Assembly (NCBI GenBank): GCA_001566745.1
Contig: KQ964425.1
Location: 294,936-316,020 of the forward strand
Source of the DNA: Conidiobolus coronatus NRRL 28638
Lineage: Eukaryota; Entomophthoromycota; Entomophthoromycetes; Entomophthorales; Conidiobolaceae
Length of the DNA: 21,085 nucleotides
Reading direction: 5' to 3'
The notes beneath the pieces are model-generated. The model was not told where the DNA came from. It saw only the letters and a list, made by a program, of their open reading frames with translations, and did not search any database. The translations under genes and the position numbers were made by a program. Positions 10,699 to 19,093 of the stretch are shown here, piece by piece. Within the stretch, counting starts at the first letter, position 1; each line of letters opens with the position of its first letter.

Positions 10699-11739
10699 AT
10701 GAAAGATCTTATACAGATCCTATCTAATTTTACAATACATCCCTTAAAACTTAATTTAGAGCTCTTAACAGATGGTATTCATATACCTCAGGCAACTGAG
10801 GAATTTGATACTTTTTCATTACAGGGCACGCTAAAATTAAATTCTAATGCTACCCGACTAATACGAGGGATAACGATACAGTTTCGAGGGTTTATAGATC
10901 GACTAAAAGTAAGCAACTGTCAAAATGAAAAAGCATCAATAATAGAAAATCAGCTGAGCTTACTTAAGAATCCGGCACAAATTCCTCAAGGCGATTCAGC
11001 TTTCGCTTTTGAATTAGCTCTACCAAGATCATTACCGCCCACTGTAAACTCAGAGTTCTTTAAATTGAATTACCAATTATTAGCAACAGTTGAAGTTGAT
11101 GGAAAAAAGATTGCACATCAAATCCCCGTAAAAGTATTCAACCCCTATCTGATACCTAGAAACGGTACATTATCTAATTTCTTCAATTACTCAGGGACTG
11201 CCCATAATCAAATTGACTATGCAGTAGATTTCCCTACTCGATTCATAGAGAATAACGAAAGTTCTAAATTCTCGATCCTACTAAAACCTAAGGCCAATGT
11301 AGTAGTAGACTTTGTGAACGCATGCGTATTTCAAAAAGTTGTCGTATTTACAAGACAAGCTTCATCATCAAATGAGGAAGAATTGCCTCAAACCATCTCA
11401 TTAAGTCAATACACTCACCATATTGAAAACAAAAATCAACTGGAGTACGAAATCAAATTCAAACTTCCTATCTCAGGAAATAGACCCCAAAAGTTCATTT
11501 TGCCAAGCGTCGACTCTTCTCACTTTGATGTACAGCATACAGTTAAAATTACTATTAAATACCAGCTGCAAGGGGAATCATATGCTAGGAGCTATCAGTT
11601 TGAAGTGCCTATTGCAATATCAGTTCAAGGTACTGAAATAGCTGCGGAGTTGCCCAATTATATGCAAGTTGGTCAAGGAGCTCATCATTGCTTTCAAAAT
11701 ACCGAATTACCACCAAATTATACTAATTTAGCCGCTTAA
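10699..11739 (+). CDS. Alpha-arrestin-like protein, copy 2
   Basis: This 346-residue protein is the closest relative of the gene at 6737-7771, colinear with it over the whole length with only two or three single-residue gaps. The differences gather in loops: residues 131-141, 221-227, 291-298 and 309-315. The core strands, such as ITIQFRGFIDRLK (58-70) and NRPQKFILPSVDSSHF (261-276), are nearly unchanged. The tail has LPNY (318-321) and PPNY (338-341), which are potential WW-domain ligands. The start is supported by the TATA box 74 bases upstream, an A at -3, and the match of its first residues (MKD..Q.LS.F) to copy 1. An AATAAA lies at 11813-11818, followed by a small GCTTT/AAAGC hairpin. 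The strong conservation in coding DNA but not in flanks suggests that both copies are functional. Cargo is unknown. Confidence 0.85.
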   Translation: MKDLIQILSNFTIHPLKLNLELLTDGIHIPQATEEFDTFSLQGTLKLNSNATRLIRGITIQFRGFIDRLKVSNCQNEKASIIENQLSLLKNPAQIPQGDSAFAFELALPRSLPPTVNSEFFKLNYQLLATVEVDGKKIAHQIPVKVFNPYLIPRNGTLSNFFNYSGTAHNQIDYAVDFPTRFIENNESSKFSILLKPKANVVVDFVNACVFQKVVVFTRQASSSNEEELPQTISLSQYTHHIENKNQLEYEIKFKLPISGNRPQKFILPSVDSSHFDVQHTVKITIKYQLQGESYARSYQFEVPIAISVQGTEIAAELPNYMQVGQGAHHCFQNTELPPNYTNLAA

Positions 11740-12686
11740 TTTATTTATAATCGTTTTGTAAGATGCTATTCATATAAAACGTATTTCAATCTCTTCACAA
11801 ATATTTGACAAAAATAAAGCTTTTTTAAAGCAAATAAACAATTTATTGTATTTTATATAAGTGTCAGTGGATTTTTCCAACTTAAATTTATATATGCAGC
11901 GAATATTACCATCTTAAAATAATTTATTCTTGTAATATTAGCATAATACTTTTGAATTTATATATCTAAAGATTATAAAAGTTTCAATAAATTCCTTTTA
12001 GTTAAAGGAATAAAAAGTATATATAGGCCATTGTTGCTTCTTCTAGTAGAGATTATTGAATATAGAGTACCTATTCGCTATTAAGAGAAGAGCTTTAAAT
12101 GAAATTTTCATGATATAGCATAATAATCTTGTTAATATCTTTAGAATTTAATCAAATTGAATTAATAAAATATATGGTTTTATATTAGTAGTTTACTATA
12201 TAAATACTTTACAGACTTTTTTCAGCAATTGTATTATTAGTTATATTATCTTTTTTTAAAAGTAACATGCGTAGTATAAAGATCAAGTATGAGGGAGATA
12301 GATTGTAAAATTTATTTTAGGATATATGGGTCAACTACTTGCAAAATAACTAAGCAACAAACCTAATTACATTCGTGGCTCGTTAATAAGAATTATCTTG
12401 TCCATAAATCTAGCTGTTAATTATATAGTTTTTTGGACTAAATCCTCAAACTTAATGGAGTTTTGAGTGTAACCGGCACGACAGCAACTTAAGTAAATTA
12501 ATATTTACACAAGAAATTTTAGTTTTAATAATTTTATTGCCCATATTAATTTAATTAGAGGGTTTGATTGGATAATTTAAAGTTTTTATAAAAATAGAAT
12601 GTGAAAAATGCAATATTTTTATTATGATTTACAAAATCTGTGTTTAGTTTGAGAAACTTCAAAGGTGGAGGTATTCCAAGTTAGAG
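11740..12686. other. Intergenic region upstream of arrestin copy 3
   Basis: About 0.95 kb without a gene. It holds the 3' end of copy 2 (AATAAA at 11813-11818) and the upstream region of copy 3. Nothing else is recognised. Confidence 0.6.
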
Positions 12687-12694
12687 TATAAATA
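12687..12694 (+). promoter_or_regulatory. TATA box of arrestin copy 3
   Basis: TATAAATA lies 63 bases upstream of the ATG at 12750, the same distance as in copy 5. A start 25-35 bases downstream would give a transcript beginning around 12715-12725 and a 5' leader of about 30 bases. Confidence 0.6.
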
Positions 12695-12749
12695 TAGGCT
12701 AAGAGCAGTTGCTTTGATTTTGATTTTTACTAACCCATCAATTATTATA

Positions 12750-13769
12750 ATGATCTCAAATTTCAAATTAATTTCATCATTCAAGCCTCAAGCGCTTAAA
12801 ATCAATCTAAACCTTTTAGAAAACGGAATTCGAGTACCCCCAAAAACAGAAGAATTTGACAAGTTCAGCATTCAAGGAACTTTGTCCTTGGTAAGTTTAA
12901 ATAGTATTCAATTAAAACGAATAGTAATCCAATTATTAGGGGTATTAGATTGTGTAGGGTCAGAAGATATATCATTTAAGGATCAAGTAATTAATAGCCG
13001 AGTTGAGGTACTAAGTCAAGAAACTATAATTAATCAAGGAACTTCAAATTTTGGATTTGAATTGGTTTTACCCAGGACTCTGGCAAGTAGTGTAAATTCT
13101 GACTTTTTCAAGTTGAGCTATACTCTCTCCGCTGTAGTTGCCTATGAAAACGAGCAACTAGTACACCAAATTCCAGTTGAAGTCTACAACAACCAATTAA
13201 TTCCCCATCTTAGTGCATATAGCGACTCATTTCAATATTCTGGAACTATTTCCAACAGTGTTAATTATAGAATAGAATTTTGTAAAAGATTGTTTAATAC
13301 TCAAGAATCTATTAATTTTAGGGTAAACTTAGACACTGAGGATAATGCTACTGTCAGCGCTTTATCGGCTAGTATAGTGCAAAAAGGAGCTATAGTTAAA
13401 AGGCTTGAAGAGGCTTCAGAGGGTAAAATATCTCAAGAAATAACATTAGCAAAGGCGAATAATCGAATTTCTAACACATACGTAAAGTCTCAAGCCCAGT
13501 TCAGTATACCATTGAAAACATCATCAATCAAGAAAACTTTAATTCCTTCAATATCTTCATCCAATCTAGAGGTCAAGCACATAGTTCAAATTCTAATTAA
13601 CTACCAGATACAAGGCCAAAACTCTCAAACCAGATTTATTCAGATACCGATAACTATATCCTCAAATTTGGGACAGCTAGCTAATGATGAACTTCCAGTT
13701 TACAATCAAATTGAGCTTAATTCAACTCATATACCAGTAGCTGAGCTACCACCAGTTTATTCTAAATAA
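12750..13769 (+). CDS. Alpha-arrestin-like protein, copy 3
   Basis: This 339-residue protein is colinear with the other copies. The frame is open further upstream to a TTG at 12714, but that is not a credible eukaryotic start. The first ATG (12750) has an A at -3, lies 63 bases below the TATA box and puts the N-terminus in register with the paralogs. The N domain (about 17-148) has FSIQGTLSL, IVIQLLGVLD and FGFELVLPRTL; its usual ...SLP has become TLAS. The C domain (about 165-305) ends with VKHIVQILINYQIQG and the IPITIS strand. The tail has LPVY (315-318) and PPVY (334-337), two residues from the end. It is far less similar to copies 1 and 2 than those are to each other. It converges on a tRNA-Leu gene 77 bases beyond its stop, and its candidate poly(A) signals (13823-13828, 13830-13835) fall in that tRNA's terminator. 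Confidence 0.85.
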   Translation: MISNFKLISSFKPQALKINLNLLENGIRVPPKTEEFDKFSIQGTLSLVSLNSIQLKRIVIQLLGVLDCVGSEDISFKDQVINSRVEVLSQETIINQGTSNFGFELVLPRTLASSVNSDFFKLSYTLSAVVAYENEQLVHQIPVEVYNNQLIPHLSAYSDSFQYSGTISNSVNYRIEFCKRLFNTQESINFRVNLDTEDNATVSALSASIVQKGAIVKRLEEASEGKISQEITLAKANNRISNTYVKSQAQFSIPLKTSSIKKTLIPSISSSNLEVKHIVQILINYQIQGQNSQTRFIQIPITISSNLGQLANDELPVYNQIELNSTHIPVAELPPVYSK

Positions 13770-13825
13770 ATTAAATTTGAATAATAACTAAGGAATTTTT
13801 AATCATATACTGAAAAATTAATAAT

Positions 13826-13841
13826 AAAAAATAAACAAAAA
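13826..13841 (-). terminator. Pol III terminator of tRNA-Leu copy 1
   Basis: On the minus strand, a run of five T (13841-13837) lies five bases past the tRNA end and a second run of six T (13831-13826) follows. The plus strand of the same stretch carries two AATAAA signals for the convergent arrestin gene. Confidence 0.7.
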
Positions 13842-13846
13842 GATAA

Positions 13847-13928
13847 TGCTACCAGTAGGGTTCGAACCTACGCCTCTTTCGAGAGGGGATCTTAAGTCAC
13901 CCGCCTTAGACCACTCGGCCATAGTAGC
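13847..13928 (-). tRNA. tRNA-Leu (anticodon UAA), copy 1
   Basis: This is an 82-nt class II tRNA. The acceptor stem is GCTACTA with TGGTAGC (one G-T pair) and the discriminator base is A. The D arm is GCC/GGC, the anticodon loop is CTTAAGA with TAA at 13894-13892, and the variable arm is long (TCTCGAAAGAGG). The T arm is GTAGG-TTCGAAC-CCTAC. A long variable arm with an A discriminator and a UAA anticodon is standard for leucine. The A box (TGGCCGAGTGG) and B box (GGTTCGAACCC) are intact. The anticodon stem has one T-C mismatch (positions 29-41). There is no intron. All 82 bases are identical in the copies at 17265 and 20665. Confidence 0.93.
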
Positions 13929-14757
13929 TTATTGAATAAGGAGCTAATCTGCTAACATATTAAAAAGTTACTCATATTACTAAATTCATTTCTTTATACT
14001 TTGTTATCCCATCTGTCGTTTAATTTATTAGCTAATTCACAATTTTATTTTATCTTTGACATTATTTTTTATTTTTAAAATTAATTATCATATATATTTT
14101 ATTATTTACTATATTATACTACGGTTCCTCTTACCAAATATGAGTTGCATTATTACAATAATAATTATACATGTAGTGTTAGTTATAATAAATATTATTT
14201 CATCTAAAATTAGCATACTTTAGCTAATACAGACTTTTCAGCCAATTTTACTGAAAAATCATCTTTCTTATAACGAACATTGCTTATTATGCAACTAATT
14301 ACCCTGGATCTAGTTATATCAGATAATAAAATATAGTATACTGATTTTTAATTAAATCTAAATGCATGAATATATACTTTACAATTCTGCTTTTGTTTCT
14401 AAAAAATAATACAAGAGTTTAAATAATTCAGTTGAACATTACTATATTTCCAATTTGCAAACTGATTCATTAAAAATACATCTTGCATATAATAATACTA
14501 TTTAAAATTATGTTACAATTTATGGTAATGGATTAAGTTGAAGTTAAAACTACAAAGAATTGAATAAAATTCCTAAAGGTTCCAATTGTTTAATAGTTAA
14601 TCATATGTGGTAAAGATTCAGGTTTTCTTAAATTATCTATAGATATAGTTTCAATTTAACATCATATTAGTAATCACTTATAAATACTTTTAATATCATT
14701 TGTTTAAGTATTGGTTTTTATTAATTAATATATTGTTTTAGCATTATTATTAAGGGT

Positions 14758-14896
14758 ATACAGTCAAGCCTTACACATATTACTCAAATTTTTGTTGAGT
14801 AGGGTAAATCCCTCCTATGAGGAATATGAAATTTCATGAATATATACTTCCTAATTAGTCATGTTTTTGAGTAATATGCGCAAGGCTCAAGTGTAT
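14758..14896. repeat. 31-bp imperfect inverted repeat with 77-bp spacer
   Basis: The arms at 14758-14788 and 14866-14896 match at 26 of 31 positions. They share AGCCTT and a perfect 13-base inner end (CATATTACTCAAA). The spacer contains a perfect 12-bp palindrome, ATGAAATTTCAT (14826-14837). Further outside, TTAA (14750-14753 and 14897-14900) continues the symmetry after a small gap. In a minus-strand RNA, four of the five mismatches become G-U pairs. It could be a small inverted-repeat transposon relic or a hairpin RNA source. No target-site duplication is obvious. Confidence 0.55.
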
Positions 14897-15065
14897 TTAA
14901 GTTTTTAATTTTTATTATTAATACATGTCAGTAATAAACTAATATTTCAATATTTAAGTGACATTTGACGCTTTAAACAAACAAATCGAAATTAAAAACT
15001 TGAAAATACTCTTAAAAACAACAAGTGTTTTATTTTACTAAATTATTAAAAGCCAAAAATTCAAT

Positions 15066-15104
15066 TAATTAATAATATAATAATATAATATAATAATATA
15101 TTAT
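15066..15104. repeat. (TAATA)n low-complexity tract
   Basis: TAATA and ATAATA units repeat for about 39 bases. This is simple-sequence DNA of no evident function. Confidence 0.7.
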
Positions 15105-16142
15105 TTTAGTATGTATTTTTAACTATTGTAGAAAAATATATTATATAATAACAAGTTAAACAAATACAAAATATAACTATTTTATATTATTAAATTGATT
15201 ATATAGTTAATTTGTATAAAACATAAAAGCCAGAATAATATTTTGGTTTTAAAATTATATTTTTCAGTTACATAAAAACATACACTTTAATAAATATTTG
15301 ATTCATATTAAGGAAATACTTTACACTTTAGGAATTAATTTTACTAATTTTTATTACATTAATAATTTTATGATTTTTTGAAACGCATATTTTAATGGAT
15401 CTAGGATGGATAGAGTTTAGTCTATGTACCAATTCATGCTTAGAAATAGGAACCAAGGTAGAGTGCAAGTATAATATATTTTTCATATTGATAGAACGCG
15501 TTTTGATTAATGCAAAAGAGAAATATTTATTAAGCTTAATAGCTAAGAAATGCTTTATGACATATTTTATTAAAATATTGTAATTAGTTGCTGCATTTAT
15601 CAAGCTAAATTGAACGATTCAGAGTAAATATTATTGCTTGGAAAAGTATTTTAAAGTTGATGGATTACATATATAATGTGTTTTTGCAAATATTCTAGAT
15701 AGAAATTCTTATGTTTTAAATTATTTATTAGTGTTTGAGTATATTTATATTGAATTTATATTGGTTTAAGTGGAATGATGGGGTTTTATATCTTGGCAAT
15801 ATTGCTATTAAAGACATAGCTATTTATGAATGAAATTTAACTGGAAACTTCAGAGGAAAATTGTAGAATTGCACCTTATCAAAATAAGTTTGATTATTAT
15901 ATCTATACATTCTAATGTTTGCAAACTCAAGCAAAATAGGTAACTCGCAATCTATCATTACTCTACTCCTTTAATAAATAAAGTAAATCAAAATTAGAAA
16001 CCTAATAAATATAGTAAAACCAGTACTGTTTTTCTTAAATTGGCAATTTTTTAACATTAACCATGATTTGAATGATGTGATTTGTAATAATTAAAGAGTA
16101 TTGATATAGTAATAGCGGTTAAATTTTTTAGAATATTTTGTT

Positions 16143-16150
16143 TATATATA
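16143..16150 (+). promoter_or_regulatory. TATA box of arrestin copy 4
   Basis: TATATATA followed by AGAGC lies 57 bases upstream of the ATG at 16200 but only 27 bases upstream of the earlier ATG at 16170. With a usual start of transcription 25-35 bases below a TATA box, the earlier ATG would be at or before the transcript start. Confidence 0.55.
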
Positions 16151-16199
16151 AGAGCTGTGGTCGGATTATATGAATCTTAAAACAAAGCTAAAAATTGAT

Positions 16200-17234
16200 A
16201 TGATTAGCATTATTAAAACTTTATTACCTTCATCATTAAACTCGAACCCTTTGCAAATTGACTTTGATTTAATATCAACTGAGATTTATGTACCAGAGGC
16301 TGCTAGACACCTTGATAACTTTTCCTTTCAAGGAAAACTTAAAATAACTACAATGGGCCCAATAACTATAAAAAACCTCAATATACAGTTTTCAGGATAT
16401 ATGAAGGATTCTCAAGCGATTAAAAAGAGGTTAAAAAGCTTTAAAGTGATAGAAAATGCAATGGAAGTATTGAATAGAGAGTTGGAGATTTTAAATAATA
16501 GTTATGAGGTTAACTTTGAGCTACTTTTGCCTAGATCACTGCTTCCAACAATAAACTCTAATAGTATCAACTTGAACTACATACTCTCGGCATCTGTCAA
16601 CTATAATAGCAACTCTCAATCGTCGTGCCAAATTCCCATTAAAGTTTATAACAATCAATTAAACCCTTGTAAAAATGCTTTCAGTACGAAGTTTCATTAC
16701 ACTGGAAGTATAAACGATAACATATCTTATATTGTAGATTTTTCTAAAAGATTGTTTACAACTCGAGACTCTATTAATTTATGGGTAACCATTAATCCAA
16801 GAGAGGGGGCTGAAATTAGTTCTGTAGAGGCTACTCTATTGCAAAGTATAGTAAATTTATACAATACTGATAGAGTATCAGATGGAGGAAATGATCAAGA
16901 TGTTGAATTTGATAAGATTATAAGCCTTATATTAAAGAAAAGTACCAAGTCATTAACAGAATTCAAGTTAGCTACAAAATGGGCAGCAATTAAGAGAGTT
17001 CTAATTCCTTCGATAACGTCTGCTAAGTTTAAAGTTAAGCACAGTATTAAAATTCTTATTAATTATAAGTTAAATGGAGGTGAGCAGCAAACAAGGTATA
17101 TATTAATACCTATTTTTATAGAGGAATTTGGGCGTAGAAGTGAAGGGGAAATTGAACTTCCAGTTTATAGGGAATTTGAAATTGAAGAAATTCAGGTGCC
17201 AGTGGACGAGAAAGCACCAGTTTACACAGATTAA
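16200..17234 (+). CDS. Alpha-arrestin-like protein, copy 4, altered PPxY
   Basis: From the ATG at 16200 the protein has 344 residues. An in-frame ATG at 16170 would add ten residues with no counterpart in the paralogs. I prefer 16200 because it matches their N-termini (MIS..K), has G rather than T at -3, and lies 57 bases below the TATA box. The arrestin N domain (about 17-152) has FSFQGKLKI, LNIQFSGYM and NFELLLPRSLLPTINS. The C domain (about 170-308) has WAAIKRVLIPS and VKHSIKILINY. A longer acidic loop (about 223-239, SDGGNDQDVEFDK) is inserted between two C-domain strands. The tail keeps LPVY (320-323), but the last motif reads APVY (339-342) where the others have PPxY. One base (GCA for CCA) explains the change, and it may weaken ligase binding. 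It is tail-to-tail with a tRNA-Leu gene 30 bases away. Confidence 0.83.
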   Translation: MISIIKTLLPSSLNSNPLQIDFDLISTEIYVPEAARHLDNFSFQGKLKITTMGPITIKNLNIQFSGYMKDSQAIKKRLKSFKVIENAMEVLNRELEILNNSYEVNFELLLPRSLLPTINSNSINLNYILSASVNYNSNSQSSCQIPIKVYNNQLNPCKNAFSTKFHYTGSINDNISYIVDFSKRLFTTRDSINLWVTINPREGAEISSVEATLLQSIVNLYNTDRVSDGGNDQDVEFDKIISLILKKSTKSLTEFKLATKWAAIKRVLIPSITSAKFKVKHSIKILINYKLNGGEQQTRYILIPIFIEEFGRRSEGEIELPVYREFEIEEIQVPVDEKAPVYTD

Positions 17235-17243
17235 TATTTTAAT

Positions 17244-17259
17244 AAAAAATAAACAAAAA
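17244..17259 (-). terminator. Pol III terminator of tRNA-Leu copy 2
   Basis: The minus strand has five T (17259-17255) and then six T (17249-17244). The plus strand holds AATAAA at 17241-17246 and 17248-17253, within 20 bases of the stop of the convergent arrestin gene. Confidence 0.7.
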
Positions 17260-17264
17260 GATAA

Positions 17265-17346
17265 TGCTACCAGTAGGGTTCGAACCTACGCCTCTTTCGA
17301 GAGGGGATCTTAAGTCACCCGCCTTAGACCACTCGGCCATAGTAGC
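17265..17346 (-). tRNA. tRNA-Leu (anticodon UAA), copy 2
   Basis: Identical over 82 bases to the tRNA at 13847-13928. The trailer up to and including both T-runs is also the same (AATAAAAAATAAACAAAAAG on the plus strand), and the leader keeps a TATTCAATA stretch. The two units are 3418 bases apart and each follows an arrestin gene, so gene and tRNA were duplicated together. Confidence 0.93.
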
Positions 17347-19030
17347 TTGATATTGAATAAATAAGCTTCTATATTATTTCTTTACTCACTCTATTCATTC
17401 TAATTACATCATTTAGTAAAATAAGTCTATTAATATTATATTCGAGAATATTACTATATACATTTAAGTATTCTATTTTTGTTCATTATTTTTTATAGTT
17501 AATAAATATTCCACCATTCTTAACTTTATAATATCATATTATCAATTAATACATAAACGATTATTTATCTCTGATGTCATATTACACTCTATTAATTTAC
17601 TATATATAATTTTTATGGATCCATATAACAAATTTTGAAATCTGCTACTGATTTTTGCTGACAATTATTTATTCAACTTTTATATGATATTGTCTATGGG
17701 CTAAATCTAAATCCAGTGAGATCATAATGTTATTTTTACCTCAAAAATATATCAGCTTGAGAAAAAGCTCTAAAAAAACGTGTAATCTCAAATAATCTAT
17801 TATTAATCTTTTAGCCATATACCATTGGATAAAAATATAATAATTGCTAAATATTATGCCATAGCAAAAAAACTATATAATCTTTTAATAATCATGGAAG
17901 ATTAGTAATATGTTATAATTAAATCTCAAGTGATTACCCCTTTAGAATGAATGATGAGTAATGGTATTCCAACTATTATCCGGGATTAATTTTATTAATT
18001 TAAATAAATTAATTTTTTATATTGAATTATTGGATCGAATTATTGAATTAATTTATATTGATTTTTAAAAATTATTATAAATATATATTCTGTATTAAAG
18101 TTTTGAGCTTTAGTAGGGGTGTGTTTTTGTAAGGTAATCACAGAACTATGCCTACTCAATTAGGCAACTCTTTCTTTAAGTGGATTTCTTCAGTTTTTCT
18201 CATTCCAATCAGATATTTACAAAGCACTGTCACCTAAAAATTTTTTATTCTTTTATTCTTTAATTCTTTAATTCCATACACCAAGAAAGTAAATTAAAAT
18301 GGTAATTTAAATATCGAAAAATAAAATTGATAATTCCTATATATGTTAATTATTATCCTAAATATTATATTAATTAACAATTAATTAATTATATTTAATA
18401 TAGAAGAGCAGTTGACTTTTGGAATAAATGTGGTTAAGAGTGGTTTAATTGATAATTTTTATCCTTTAATTGATAATTATAAATAAAAATTGCAAGTTAG
18501 ATGAAGGCTGATATTCGTATAGCATCAAATATATGACATCTCAAACTAGAGTTGATCACACCGATAAAAGCGCATACGTGTAGCTTAGTAATAGAAGTAA
18601 TTAGCTGTAAAAAACGCTTGTAATCAATACCAAGATTTATATGCATCCGATTCAATTTATTTAACATAGCAGTTAGTTTTGACTAATCACATAAAAACGT
18701 TTATCCATTTAAGTTTCTAAAACTTGTTCCGGATTACAAACATGGTTTATGAGAATTAAAAATTTAAAAGTACGATTTTAACAGATTTAGTTGTATCTAT
18801 AAGAAATTAATATTAAATAATAGGATGAATCAAGATGACTAATTTAATTAAAAATTTGCAGCTAATAAATTACTATTAACAGATATATTAATATAAACTT
18901 GAAAATCAAACATCCAATTTATAAAACCGAAATTTATGTATTAATGCCAAATTAATCATTACTAATCTTGTACGCACAAAAGCTATCCACTTCTCAAGAT
19001 TGTTTAGATATTACATCATACCAAAAGCAC
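17347..19030. other. Intergenic region upstream of arrestin copy 5
   Basis: About 1.7 kb without a gene. Its first 200 bases share short collinear matches with the region behind tRNA copy 1. It contains an 8-base tandem repeat (18243-18274) and two copies of TTTAATTGATAATT (18444-18457 and 18465-18478). A pair of GAATTATTG blocks lies near 18024 and 18037. No RNA gene is recognised. Confidence 0.55.
18243..18274. repeat. Four-copy 8-base tandem repeat
   Basis: Two units of TTTTATTC are followed by two of TTTAATTC, with no gaps. Such a tract may vary in copy number between strains. Confidence 0.8.
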
Positions 19031-19038
19031 TATAAAAA
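19031..19038 (+). promoter_or_regulatory. TATA box of arrestin copy 5
   Basis: TATAAAAA lies 63 bases upstream of the ATG at 19094. The ATG that overlaps its end (19038) would lie before the transcript start, so it should not matter. Confidence 0.6.
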
Positions 19039-19093
19039 TGAAGCTTGGGACTGATCTCAAAGATAGAAAAAAAGTAAAAGTAATAAAAAAGAT

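Larger units (their letters stand above)
13929..16142. other. Intergenic region between tRNA copy 1 and arrestin copy 4
   Basis: 2.2 kb without a convincing gene. The first roughly 200 bases resemble those behind tRNA copy 2: CATTATTTTTTAT occurs 132 bases from tRNA 1 and 138 bases from tRNA 2. An inverted repeat lies at 14758-14896 and a (TAATA)n tract at 15066-15104. Two short overlapping open frames on opposite strands at 15328-15603 have no recognisable content and no promoter, and I do not call them genes. Confidence 0.55.

Noticed and set aside
12714-12749. N-terminal extension of arrestin copy 3 from a TTG
   Set aside because: TTG is not a plausible start in a fungal nuclear gene, and the ATG at 12750 aligns with the paralogs.
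15328-15603. Overlapping open frames on both strands (91 codons minus, 62 codons plus)
   Set aside because: Neither translation resembles a known family, there is no TATA box or 3' signal pattern as in the real genes, and frames of this length occur by chance at this scale.
16170-16199. Earlier in-frame ATG of arrestin copy 4
   Set aside because: It adds ten residues absent from all paralogs, lies only 27 bases below the TATA box and has T at -3.
17951-17957. ATGATGA resembling a box C of a C/D snoRNA
   Set aside because: No CTGA box D or terminal stem is present in the next 150 bases.
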